From: Motacilla alba alba
Lineage: Eukaryota > Chordata > Aves > Passeriformes > Motacillidae
NCBI RefSeq assembly: GCF_015832195.1
Contig: NC_052018.1
Span: forward strand, 28,548,115-28,612,114
Direction of reading: 5' to 3'
DNA length: 64,000 bases
A program made the position numbers and the translations under genes. Shown here in pieces: positions 24,861 to 36,900 of the stretch (within the stretch, counting starts at the first letter, position 1; every line of letters starts with the position of its first letter). The notes beneath the pieces were generated by a model. It did not search any database, had not been told where the DNA came from, and saw nothing but the letters and a program-made list of their open reading frames with translations.

Positions 24861-25030
24861 TTTGAGCCTTACAACATCCTCATAAATCATGCAAATATCT
24901 CATTTGAAAAATGAACAACTTTAGGCACAAAGCTCTCAAATGATTTGCCCAAAGTCACACAACAACTTAGTATCAGAGAATAAAACCTAGGAATATTGAT
25001 TCTCAATTCTGTATTCCAGCCACTAAACTC
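24861..25030 (+). mobile_element. MIR-type SINE remnant
   Basis: The order of blocks follows the MIR core: 'gagccttacaacatcctcat' (about 24864-24883), 'tcatttgaaaaatgaacaac', 'tttaggcacaaagctctcaa', 'tgatttgcccaaagtcacac' (about 24941-24960), then 'aacaacttagtatcagag', 'aaacctaggaatattgattc' and 'ccagccactaaac'. The tRNA-derived head is not visible. MIRs are ancient in amniotes and rare and very decayed in birds. The call rests on remembered consensus, but the co-linearity is good. Confidence 0.7.
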
Positions 25031-27349
25031 ACTCTTTCATTTTGATGCACCCAAACTCAAACACACTAAGACGGTTGACCTGATTAAATTTGAAAACACT
25101 CATGGTAAATTTATCTTCTTCTTTATGCATAACTTTGTTCTTTCTGTGTGCATACAAAACATTTCCTACCTTTCTGTTTTTTAGCAATGTATTTATGTCC
25201 TTATGTGCTAATTTTGCAGAACACTAATGTAACATAAAAGTTGTTGCCAGTAGAGTCCTGTTTTGAAACATGTTCTATTAAGCATGAGAGCAATAGTGTG
25301 TTCAATCTTCTAAAGCAAATCAATTAGCCACAAATATAGTTTAGTTTCTGAGGGCCATTTGCTCGCCACAAAGATACCCACATATTTAATGCTTCCATTG
25401 TTTGCTGTAGGAAGAGCCATGCCACTCATCTCAGTAGTAATAACATATCACTGTGTATATTCAGATAATTATTGTTTTGGAGGCATTTATTTGCTTACTA
25501 GACTTTGAAAATTATGTTCCTTGTCTTCCAAAATGAAAGAGCAGGCTTATTCTTGCCAGTCATTATTCATGCTTGAGCCAAGAGTTTTTTAGGATCAAAG
25601 TCACCAGAGACAACCTATTGGAGAATATTAGCAAAATCCAAGTTTATTGACATACCTAAATAGATAGAAAGACAGTATCACCATTTTTCTACTGAGTTGA
25701 AGCTTAGGAATAGTTTCAACAAGATTTTCTGAGACTACCCTTTTTCCCTTGCTAAGCAGCTAATATACAAACTGACTGGTTCACAAAGTGCATGTCTGAG
25801 TTAGCAGATCTATTTTCTACAGCGTCTCACCACTAGAAACAGCTTGGTTTCACATCAGCTGCAGCAAGAGGAACTGGCTGCTTGGAAAAGCAGTAAAGAT
25901 TATAAAAGTAACTAAATCACACCTTTTTTGGTGATTTTCAAATCAGAGTATGAGTGGCTCAGTCCTGTGTAGTTTCTAACTTCTCACAACAGCTGTGCCA
26001 TAGTAATAAATTAAATTTGTCACTTTTTTTCACATTAAAAATCTTAAGAATTTGCTGGCTATAAAACAATACACTTTGACCTAGAATAATAAGTGTGGCA
26101 AGTTTTTGTTGGTTTTTTTTTTTTCATTATATTGCTTTTCATTTAGTTTCCATTTACTCTATTCCCACATGGGTGAAAGACAGGGAATAAGAAGGTAACT
26201 ATCTGCAAAATGAAAGGGTTTTTAAGGCAGAAATAATACTTTAACTTCCTTTTACTGAGAATTTATTATAAATGTTAACTAGTTTGTTTTTTTTTTACCA
26301 TAAACCAGAAGCACACATTACCAAATAACCTCCAGAGTAATTTTAATTGTTTCCCTCCTTCTATCATCTTCTTCTTTGTTTCCAGGCATTTGTGACTTAT
26401 CACTCATGACCTCAGGAGACTATTGCTCTTTCTTAATTCCAAGGATACTTTTATCACAGAAAACATGCCGGTAAGCATGGTTCCTGTATTTAGGAAAGTG
26501 TGGTCTTTAAACTTTTAATTTACCACCAATTTCACAGCTAGACTATCTTGCTGCCAAGATTTTGCATTCCTCATCTGTAGAATTCAAGAAGGAAATTTTT
26601 TTCTTTTTTTTTTTAATATGACCTAGGATTAACTCTGATTTGTCAGGAGAAACATGTTACATTTTCATTCACTTACAGCTATGTGGGTAAAATGTTATCT
26701 TTCTGCCTTTCAGACAAGTAGCATGGTCATTGAGGCATTTAGGGACAAATCCAGAGAAAGCAAGTGTTAACAATTTAGGGACAAATCCTGAGAAAGTAGG
26801 TGTTAACAATCATGTATGCCAGCAGATGCCTTCTCTGTTTCATTAATGTTGCCATCTGCAGAAGAATTTCACCAAAGGGGAATTTACACTGAGTGGCGCA
26901 TAATTTAAGTTTGCCACTGATTATTCCTTATGTGTGCAAGGTCAGCATATGAAGTCTTTGGATAAGGGATTGTGAGATGTGGGCCACAGAAACCAGGACT
27001 GTCATCTCTTAAGCACTATAGAAAGAGATTCACAGAAATTTTGCAAGATTGGTAAGCCTTCAATTCTCTTTAAACTCTCATCCTAACATAGTTAAGGGAG
27101 GATCTGTAGTTTTGTTTAAGGTTGTTATTTTGTCCTTTATTTCTGTAAAATCCTTTTGCATCCAGTCAGAAATAAAATATGCAATGTTTTGAGTAAGATA
27201 TCCTAGTGTAAACTTCTATTATTTCCCAGCGCAGCATAAGCATGTATGTCTGTATAGATTAAATTGTCTTGCATTTTCTTTTTTCTTTACCGGGTGTGGA
27301 GAAAGTTGAAACTTAAACCTCTGAAACAAATGGAATAAAACCTGAAGGA
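25031..27349. other. Unique AT-rich DNA, no gene seen
   Basis: Contains T-runs near 26112-26124 and 26287-26297, and the 36-bp tandem duplication at 26738-26809. No exon or transposon was recognised. Confidence 0.5.
26738..26809. repeat. 36-bp tandem duplication (two units)
   Basis: Units 26738-26773 and 26774-26809 both begin TTTAGGGACAAATCC and end GTGTTAACAA; by eye they differ at 3 of 36 positions. A head-to-tail duplication with no flanking transposon features, probably from replication slippage. Confidence 0.9.
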
Positions 27350-27655
27350 ATTCATAGAATCAGTTGGGTTGGAAGGGACCTCAGAGGATGGACCAAGCTC
27401 CTTGCTCAAGCAGGGTCATCCTAGAGCACATGGCACAGGACTGTGTCCAGATGAGGAAGGAAACCCCACAATCTCTCAGGGCAATCTGTTTCAGGGCTCC
27501 ATCACTCCCACAGTAAAGAAGCTTTTCCTCATATTTCGGTTGAACTCCCTGTGCATCAACTTCTGCCCATCACCTTTGGTTCTATTGTTTGGCTGCACCA
27601 AGAAGAGCCTGGAAATGTTCTTATGACATCCTCCCTTTGGATATTTATGCACTTT
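27350..27655 (-). mobile_element. CR1 LINE 3'-end fragment, antisense
   Basis: Starts with ATTCATAGAATCAG, the reverse complement of the CR1 terminus, then 'ttgggttggaagggacctca' (27364-27383), 'ggcaatctgtttcagggctc' and 'taaagaagcttttcctcat'. The matching 5' part is absent, the usual CR1 truncation. The 85-codon frame across it is not a gene. Confidence 0.92.
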
Positions 27656-30600
27656 AATGAGTTAATGTGAATGGAGATAGCTGGAATATAAAGTGTATTT
27701 TCTGCAAAACAGCCAGAAGAGATCATCCTCAGCCATGCCTACATCTTCTTGCTAAACCTCACTAAAATGTCAGATTCTCTTGACCCAGGGTCAGTTGCCA
27801 CTGATTACTGGTGTTTGCAGTGTCCTCCCATAAATGTTTTAAGTCAGATGAGAAACGGGCTTAAAGCTTCCAGGATTTTTTTTTTTTTTTTTTGGTGTGG
27901 TCAGAGTAATCAATCACATTAGGCTTTTTTGACCATAAAAATTATAAGGCTTTGAACTCTTCCTTAACACATCCCAGGCAGCTCTCTTCTGCGTTTTCCT
28001 AGCATATCCCCACAGCATAGGGAATGCTATGATGCTATGATCTCCCAGAGGAATATCCTACTCTAATGATCAAAGAAGGAAAAATTCAGAGGAAAATGTT
28101 AGAAACCATATGAAGTATATGAAAATGAGTTAAGAAGTGTAAAGTATTTAAAAGATTCCATTGCACTAGCACTCCTGTCATTTCTATTTTTTACTTTGTT
28201 GAAAAGCTATATTTCTATAATCTGCCACAGGGAGTCATTAGGACATCACTGGAAGATCTCTGCCTTCTCACTTCCTCAATGATAAATGTCATGGCTTTCT
28301 ATCATTCTTCTTCTCTAAAGTTATTTCTACATGTTTGCTGACAAGGCAAATGTCCTATATCCCTATATCCCACAAGGCAAATAACCTATTTCCAAATAAT
28401 ACTGGCAAAACCAGTATTACAGGAAGAATGGTGCTAATCAACATATAATCAACACATACTAAATAAATTTAAAAGTTCCAACTCAATTTATTCTCTTACT
28501 GAAGAGATCGCAAAACATTAACACCACAGACAAAAAAGGCAAATATTTAATTGTAGAATTGCTATTATATCTTATATCATTACTCCTTTTATCTATGAAA
28601 CATTCAAATAAGGCTCAAAGTCTAAATTGATTATATTTCTGACATTCTGTAAGACTATAATGGACTGACTAAAGATTTTAAACACCTAGGTAGCTAAATA
28701 TTAAAGTCCCATCTCATGATAACCAGAACTTATTTCAAGACTTGACAGAGGTACATGTTTTGGACATTTTACAGAACCAGATGGTAGAAGAGAATATATA
28801 TGATACAATGAATGTAAAATTAAAATAAGTATCCTTATATAGCATTAATATAATTTTTTTCCTGGGGAATGATAAAACCAGATATTTTTCCTGCTAGCTT
28901 TCCACCTATCTGTTCCACTTCCCTATTTTTTTATTGGCAGTGGTATTCCTGCACCCTGATGCCCTGATTCTCTCCTTAGCTGGTCAGAGGGTTAGACCTA
29001 ATTTCTGATTCAGTCATCTGCCAGTTAGGTGCCAGCATACTACTCATGTCTGAACTCAAGTATTGGGCACCCAGACCTATCTGATGGATGTTCTGTTGGA
29101 AGCTGTGTCCTTGGGCAGAATGGAAGGTCTCTGGAGCAGAGACAGTGTGCACGTTGGAGCCATTCTACTCTCCCTGGGGAGCAGCAAAAGTTTTTCAGTT
29201 TTCAAAAGCAAAATCAATCCATTTTATGAAGACAAATGCAGAGAAAACATATATCCCATGAAAATAATTTCTGTAGAAAACTCTTCATCAGTTTACTATG
29301 GGGGATTTCCTAAGAGAAAAACTTCCATTTTTCCTTGTTATGACACTATTATGAAAATGCAGACTTTAAAAAGAAAAAAATGACAAAACCTAAAAAATTT
29401 AGGGTTTATGACATTTTATTGGTGACAACAGCCTTATCAAGAAGATTTTGCATAAAAAATAAATTATGAAGCTAGAGAACCGGCATGGAGAATTAAGCCT
29501 ATTTGAAGCATTCTGGACAGTAGCTCTTTGAAAAACCCATCTTAAAAGGAGGCTGTTGCTAGGATACTATGGATGCTGTCATAAGCGTAATGTGGTAGCA
29601 TATATAGAATGTGGTGTGTTTATATATATGTTTTTTTAAATTTTTAATTTTTTTTTAACGAGAGATCTTGACCAATGAGCAGCATAGACCATAAGCAATG
29701 TTTTCAAACCTACCTGCTATATTAAAATTTGAATGGAACATTCAATTTCGTGCTGAAAAGACAAAGTGGAGTTAGTCTTCAAAGTGAATCCCATCAAAGA
29801 ATATCACAAGAAACAACCACAATGCTTGTTAGCTGCTTGTATACAAGAACATAGACACATGGCTCAGAAGCGAGATGAGAACAGAAGCCAAAGAGACTAA
29901 AGAAAAAGACTGAACAGCTGTTGCTGCTGAGGTGAGAGAAATGTATAGACATTTCATTTTGCTGGAATCAAAGACAGCTAAAACCACAAGGAGCAAAAAT
30001 GATCATAAATGGGTGCTGAAACAGTCTTCTGATTGAGAATGGCTAGTTAGCTGAAATGATCTGAACAAGAGGATCAAGGGAGTATATGGAAACTATAGAG
30101 ATCTGAAGTCAAATTAGGTTTGTGGGCAAAATTATGACTCTGTTAAGACAGCACAACATCTCCTCAACTAGAAGAGGCCATTAGATAGTCTTCAATACAT
30201 TTTCATGTCAAAGAAATTGTCCAAGGCTCTCCAGGCTGTTCAGGTATGCATGCTATCTATTTCAGTGCAGTTTTGCCTCTGAGAGTCCAGGCCTGCAGTC
30301 AGAGCAGAACAGTTCACAAAGAAAATCAGCTCGCATGACAAATTTTGTACTACGCCTCAGGAAGAGTGCAAAGGTATTCTCTCCTAATTAAAATATGAAT
30401 GCTGTCATCTGATAATTTTCCTTGTGAGAAATAACAAGCTCACTAATTAAATGTGCAATTTCTTGACATTTAAACAGGTCAGTTCTCTTTTCCATGTGTC
30501 TGATCATTTATTTGAGGTGCTACTTTCTGGCATGTTTATTATACTAACCAATATTAATAACCAGCATAACAGACCCTTCTAAAACAGAAGGTAAGTAATG

Positions 30601-31202
30601 TAGTCTTTTTGCTCAACTGTAGTTATTTTAATATATAAAATTTTTATAATTAAATAGAGAATAGAGATTTCATTTTTATTAAGTCATCATCATCTTTCTG
30701 CCCTTCCTATATATGTCTTCGGATGTTTGTCTTTCATAAGGTTATGTTTTTATTCAATTTGGCTTTAATGAATAAAATGTTATTGCATAAAACTCAAAGA
30801 ACATGGCAAGACAGACCAAATTTAATTTAGTGATATAGTTTCTGAAAAGGATGCTATTGTAGATAGATTGCTAGTTTTGGTATGGATAGACTGGAAGACC
30901 TGTGGGCACAGACTTCTATTTTTAAAAGCTATGTGACTTCCACAACTGTAATAACTGAAAACAGATCTTGATTTTTAGTGCAATGGCGAGAATACGATAA
31001 ATCATATTTTAAGTGTAGATTACAACAAGTCAGCCTAAATTACATTTTCTCTTTCACAGAATATTCAAATCTTCTCGAAATTTCATTTAGGCTGAATGGG
31101 ATTGAAGAGTTCAAGTTTTCAACTATTCTGCAAATCAAAATTTTAAAAGCATTCTCTTTTGAAAAAAACAAACCCAGTACCTGTGAATTTACCAAGCTAT
31201 TA
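27656..31202. other. Unique DNA, no gene seen
   Basis: Contains a T-run (about 27877-27893) and a small hairpin at 28397-28419 (TAATACTGG, CAAAA loop, CCAGTATTA). Short frames near 29029-29383 overlap one another and show no domain. No transposon was recognised. Confidence 0.5.
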
Positions 31203-31570
31203 ATCACAGAATCACAGCATAAACTGAGTTGGAAGAGACTGACAAGGATCAAGTCCAACATTTGGCTCTGGACAGCAGCATCCCCAAGAGTCACACCATG
31301 TGCTTGAGTGCATTGTCCAAACACTTCTTGAACTCAGGCAGATTTGATGCCATGACAATATCCCCGTGGAGCCTGTTCCACTGCCCAGCCAGCCTCTGGG
31401 CGAGGACCCTTTTCCTAATATCCAAACTAAACCTCCCCTGACACAACTTCAGGCCATTCCCTTGGATCCTGTCACTGGTCACCACAGAGTGATCACCACA
31501 GATCAGTGTCTGCCCCCGGCCTTCCCTTCACGAGGAAGTTGTAACGGCAATGAGGTCTCCCCTCTGTCTT
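31203..31570 (-). mobile_element. CR1 LINE 3'-end fragment, antisense
   Basis: Begins AATCACAGAATCACAGC, then 'ctgagttggaagagactgac', 'caccatgtgcttgagtgcat', 'tgtccaaacacttcttgaac', 'ggagcctgttccactgccca' and 'aaactaaacctcccctgaca'. This is the same CR1 subfamily as the plus-strand copy ending at 52499, which carries the reverse complement of several of these blocks. 5'-truncated; ends near 'gtctcccctctgtctt'. Confidence 0.92.
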
Positions 31571-31851
31571 AATGAAATATAAACTCCTTATTTCATAAAG
31601 TTATTAGGATGTATGAAGAAATTGTATGAGTTACAGATTTAAATGTTTTGAAGTAGGGAATGGCCTTTCTCACCAGATATCCAAAGACAATCTGGCATTT
31701 ATTACCATCTGCTTTGTTCTTCAGCAGTATGAATTTATTTTATGTGATCCTTCTGATGAAAAACAAATGCATGCCTTTCATTGCTTTGACTTTCTTGGCT
31801 TGGATTTTTTTATTTGTTTTTTTATTTTTCTTTTCCCCATAAGTGAGATGT

Positions 31852-31864
31852 CCGCCAGGGGGTT
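31852..31864 (+). promoter_or_regulatory. Candidate CTCF core motif
   Basis: CCGCCAGGGGGTT resembles the vertebrate CTCF core CCASYAGRKGGCR, with G for A at position 3 and T for C late in the core. It stands out in an AT-rich stretch. A short motif of this kind can occur by chance; no flanking support is available. Confidence 0.3.
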
Positions 31865-32661
31865 GACCTGTTACCTTTGTGCTGCAATTTATGAAGAGGT
31901 TACAGTAGTTAACTGTTTGCTACCTTGCTGCAGAGACACAGGGTAGGCAACATATCTATTACCCAGCATTGCAGTTCTCAGACTAGGATAGTAATTGCAA
32001 TTAGCAACTGCTTGAGCTCACATACCAGGTTATTAACTGAAGGAGTAAGAAACAGATATACTGCCTGCTTAGGACAGAGAGCTAGGGCAATAACCTCATA
32101 CACTGCAGCAGTGGAAATGGCAAAACATGTCAGAGCTCTCAGAAATCAGAATTTTTTGTGTGTTGCTAAGGTTGACAGTTGACTTTCATATAATGAGGAA
32201 TGAATTACTCAGAATAAAAGTAGTATTTTATCTTGATTTTTGATCGTTCTTATTTTAATGCACGATAAGAGACTGAACACTTTAGCATCTGTGATATTTT
32301 ATCTTTTTATCTTTTCTGTCTTAAACTATCCAAACCCTAGGTATTCTGCTTTAAACCCTTAAATTTATCTTAAACTTTTAAGGTATGGAAAGGTCTTAAT
32401 TTTTTAGGTCTTTCTCAATAAACTGATGACTCCCAGAAAGATTTAATAAAGGCCTAAAGCAGATACTCAAACAGAGCAGGACAAACCCAGTAGATAAATA
32501 AGAACTGAATTGCACTTAAGTCTCTTTTCAACTAGGCTTCAGTAAGAATACTGGCAACTGAATCGACAAATTAAATTGCCAAAAGTACACTTAGTGCCAT
32601 ATGAGGTTTCCTAAATTGTCTATCTGCACACAGATGATATATATGCCACATAAATATAATT

Positions 32662-32705
32662 TATTGATACCTAAATTAGGTAACAACCTAATTTAGGTAT
32701 CAATA
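32662..32705. repeat. Perfect 20-bp inverted repeat, 4-nt loop
   Basis: TATTGATACCTAAATTAGGT (32662-32681), loop AACA (32682-32685), then the exact reverse complement (32686-32705). Every one of 20 pairs matches. The arms are AT-rich and the neighbouring bases do not extend the match. The whole is shorter than a typical miRNA precursor; it could extrude as a cruciform or mark a tiny inverted duplication. Confidence 0.95.
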
Positions 32706-33403
32706 TTGAATTGAATCCTTCCCCTGTACTTCTGATGGCTGAAGTTAAATGTTATAAAAATCTACCAAAAAAAATACAGTTGACTAAACACAGCTTCTAA
32801 AGCCAGTTGATATTGCGATGTCCTAGGGTCTCAAAGATATCTGCATCAGACTGTCAGGTATGCACAGGCCCTACAAAAGACCAACTCAAATTTTGGGACA
32901 GTAGCTGAAAAGCTCAAAAGAACTTATTGGAAAGAAGTCTTAAACATAATTCTGAACCACCATAAACCACTTCAGATGATGTTGTCTCTAAATTACCACA
33001 TAAAAAATATAAATATTGGTAAAAGGAGAAATGAAAATGTGTTTATTATGTTGCAATTATTAAAATATTAAATTTACTCTACTTTGTTTCAACAGAATGT
33101 AAGACTGGAAGAACTGCAGATTTGGGAAAGAATTATTTCTCCTTAGTTCCCATTTGTGGCTTCAAATTTCCCTTTTTGACCTATATATTTTAGAATAAGG
33201 ATTTATTGAAATCTCAGCTTTGATAGATTACAAATGTTCCCTATGTTATACATTTAAAATCATGACAAGGTTTTATGTTTCCTTACATGAAAATTCATCT
33301 CTTTCAAAATCCATAAAAGGCAAAATATGTTGCTAATCTATACATATAAATTCACTTTCCTTTATATCTAGAAAATCTTATTTTGTACAGGGTAAAAAAT
33401 AAT

Positions 33404-33422
33404 TATATATATATATATATAT
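33404..33422. repeat. (TA)n microsatellite
   Basis: A short alternating TA run of about 19 nt. Confidence 0.85.
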
Positions 33423-33865
33423 ACATCTCAGAGTTTTATTCTGCATTCTGGGTCACTCATTCCAGTATTTAATTAAATTTTTTAATGATAAATATTACTA
33501 TTCAAAACTTCTCATCACTGAAGAGAAATTACCAGAAAAGGAAGAGGCCCAGAATTGGTTATTTTTAGCTAAGAAGACATGGACTTAAAGCTGGTAATAT
33601 GCAATGGAATGCACAGGAGTGCATCCTTCCTGGACTCTGTTGGCCACACTGCTGCTATGGAGCACAGTCTGTTGACAGGTAATGAAGAGAAATGTGGTCT
33701 TTAAGATAACTGTGATTCAGCACACTGACTATTTGAAAAATAAATTGGATGCAGAACTGACATGATTGTAATATACATTGGTCATTTGTTGGAATATTCA
33801 AAAGAACTGTATTAAAACCTAGGATAAAAATAAGAATAGTGCAAAAATTAGAGATAGATTCTATA

Positions 33866-33945
33866 TTCATAGAATCAAGGAATAGTTTGAGTTGGAAGGG
33901 ACTTTTTAAAGGTAATCAAGTCCTTTTTGATCACTAAGTTCCATT
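33866..33945 (-). mobile_element. Very short CR1 3' terminus, antisense
   Basis: ATTCATAGAATCAAGGAATAG followed by 'tttgagttggaagggactt' and 'ggtaatcaagtcc' is the antisense of the last ~70 bp of CR1. An extreme 5' truncation. The sequence just left (GATTCTAT at 33857-33864) is complementary to the element's ATAGAATC, giving a small palindrome at the junction. Confidence 0.85.
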
Positions 33946-36900
33946 TTTTAATCTTGATTTGTAATTGTCAAATGTTGAAGATTGGAAACAATTAATTTTG
34001 TAGGATTAATTTAGAGCCCGGCATTGGTAATAAATAATTAGCTTTTGTGAAAATTAAAAATACAGAAACTACATAAACAGACCTCCCTAAGTGCATTGTT
34101 TTTACTTATAAGTTATGGTCTTTTTTCACCCTGTGACATTTCTTATTTTTTCTGCAGATCAGCCAAAGCATAGTTATAATGAAAGCACATTTCAGTCACA
34201 ACAGTAGCACAAAACATTGCTGACACCTCTGGACCATGCTACATTGTGTGGAAGAGCACGTTAAGAGATGCATGAAACAGACACACTTGCACACAAATCC
34301 CTCTAGGAAGTTAGCTCTAACTCTTCAGTGATGAAGTGACATTCATCTGTGGCACCTCAAAAAAAAAAAAAGGGATTCAAATATGTTATTCCCAGAAGAA
34401 CAGCTACAGTCCCTGTTTATTTCTCATTGAATAAAACAATGGAAAATTAACTGAAAGTAATTTAACAATGTGAACAAAGTCACACTCCATGAGATACCAG
34501 CCATCAGGTAATGCCAGACAGTGCTTACTAACCAATTTGAAAGTCACACTCACCAGAATGCTGATATACAAAAATAGCAGTTATTTGCTAGTTGGGCTGT
34601 TTGTGCACTAGAAGGGAGGACAGGAATTGAGCAATGTAAATGCAAGTATACACAGCTGCAGTGATTCCCACCTCCCAGATGAAACGAAGTCGGGCAGTGC
34701 TGTGCCAGGACTAGGATTCCAGGAACAGATATCTATTTTTTATGAGACTAAACCCCTTCTCAATTTACTCATTATTGCCAGTATTCCAACATACTTATAC
34801 CGATACATTGCTGATACTCACACACTCTGCTATACATTAAACAAGATCCTAGAGCAGTGTTTAGAGGGAGCATCCAGCATACAAAAAAACCACTCTACAC
34901 GTGGATAATTCCTGAGCTTTCTATCTGGAGGGTTGGAATGTGCTGGGGCAGGGGGATTTCTTCCCTCAAAGGAATGCATGGGTGCACAGTACTGCCTCCA
35001 GTGGGCAGCAGAGCTCACCTTGGTGCTAGCCTTGCTAAGGCTGCTGCTGCTGCACTGAGAAAAGGGGAAGCATGACTCAGAGAGATTTTGCCTAGTTACA
35101 AAATTCAGAGGGGGATGAACCCCCGCACACCCCACAGTCAGAGTAGTCCTTCTATGCAGCAGTTCTCTAAATGTGTGTGCATGAACACATGGGTTTGTAC
35201 AGACTGGGAAACTGTTCAAAACTGTAAAACACCTTTATGAGGTCTGATGCAATATGCAGATTTGCCAATGGATAAAAGATTTAAAAATAAAACATGTTTG
35301 GCAAGTTCCAGTTCCTGCTTGCCAACTTGGAAAGGAGAAGAGTGATCAGGGTAAAGTAATTAAACATTTTTAGCCTTCCTTTTCCATGTTATTGTCTTCA
35401 TTTTATTGCTCAGTATTAAGCTAGCCTAAATATTGCTTCAAAGCATGAGCTCTGAGGTCCTCCCCTCCTTGCACTCACACGCAGGGTTCTCAGCCACAGT
35501 CTCTAGTCACCGCTTGTGACTAATCACAGACTGGCACAAATACCACTAAACACAACAGAGCACAAATCTGGTTAGCAGAAAAGACTGCACTTTATAGCCT
35601 TTAGCTCAGCAATAAGATGTTTTTGAGATTCCTCCTTGTACAGTGCATTGTAATGGGTTGTGTGATTAACAAGCACCTCTGCCAATGGAGTCAGACACCA
35701 GAGCAAAACATTTCCCTGCTCTTGCCAAGCAACAAATTTAGGGCCCAATTCAGCTTGAGTACAGCCAGTTTCCTTGCTAGAGAAGCTGGCCATGATTTTT
35801 ACTGAAATAAGCCCTTTGCTTTTAGAATGCAGATGAGCATTCAAGACAACCTAATTAAAAACATCAATGATTTTTTTCCATTGCTGTTTGCTTCTGCTTG
35901 ACATGATTTAATGTCAGATAGCTCTAAGCATCAGAGCTTTTCTAGATGTATGGCTGCAGAAAAGGATTCTTCATCCATCCCAGCCACAGTGCACCTTCTG
36001 CTAGATGACCATTTTTTCTTTTTTTTTAAATTCTAGAAATGTAAATCACTTCCTCTAAGATGATGTTCCTTTCCTATTAAGCTACTACTTTCTCAAATAT
36101 TCATGTTGGCTTCCCAGCATAATAATAAAATCACCTCTTAGCCTCTACAAAATATTTTTATAGCCAGTTTGTTTGGGCATCATTAGCCTGGCACAAAAAT
36201 CGTTTGCAAGCAAAATATGGATAAGTCACAGGTATGAAGCAATTCTTTGTTGGCCAGTACACATAAAACACAGCTGGTATTTAGTGAACTTTGGGGTTAA
36301 TCATGGGTGTGCTCACAGTCCAGTACAGCAGATGGAAAGCCTTCACCAGGCAGGCAGGTGCTGCTGAGGAGCGAGGTGTTGGTGGCCATGGCTCCCAAGA
36401 GCCGCCATGGGGGGAGAGCTGCACCTCCCTCTTACTCCATCAACACTGACGGATCAACCCCAACCTGGCAGTTCCTGACTGTCCCTGACTAGACCAGCCT
36501 TCAGCTACCTTCATTTATTTTCCTTAAGGTGTTAGCATTTCATGTTGATGTTTTCTCTGCTGAGTCCTTGTTCTCCTAGCTATCGCAGATCAGCAGCCCT
36601 GCCCCTCTCTGTAATTTTTTTTTACTTTTCTTATCCCTGTACAGACGGTCTCACAGCTCTGGCTCAGCAGTCTGAGTCAAGGTTACACAGCTGGAGGGTA
36701 TCAAAACTGGACTCCCTACTCAAGCAGCTAAAACCCCAGCAGTGGGGGGCTACAGAGAGAGGGCAACAGTGTGCCATGGCATCAATATGTGATTCTTTCT
36801 TGGACACTGTTTTATTCCCCTTACGCCTCATTCCTGATTGCTTCCCTGATCCTTCTGACTCCAGTCCCTGTTTTTCTCCCACAGTATGGAATTCTGGAAG

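Larger units (their letters stand above)
31571..33865. other. Unique DNA with a CTCF-like motif and a hairpin
   Basis: No exon or transposon was recognised. It holds a CTCF-like core at 31852-31864, a perfect hairpin at 32662-32705 and a TA run at 33404-33422. Confidence 0.5.

Noticed and set aside
32662..32705. miRNA precursor at the perfect hairpin
   Set aside because: At 44 nt with a 4-nt loop and perfect pairing it is too short for a canonical precursor, and there is no flanking stem.
34830..35219. 129-codon minus-strand frame
   Set aside because: No domain or homology recognised, overlaps a plus-strand frame, and lacks splice or promoter signals.
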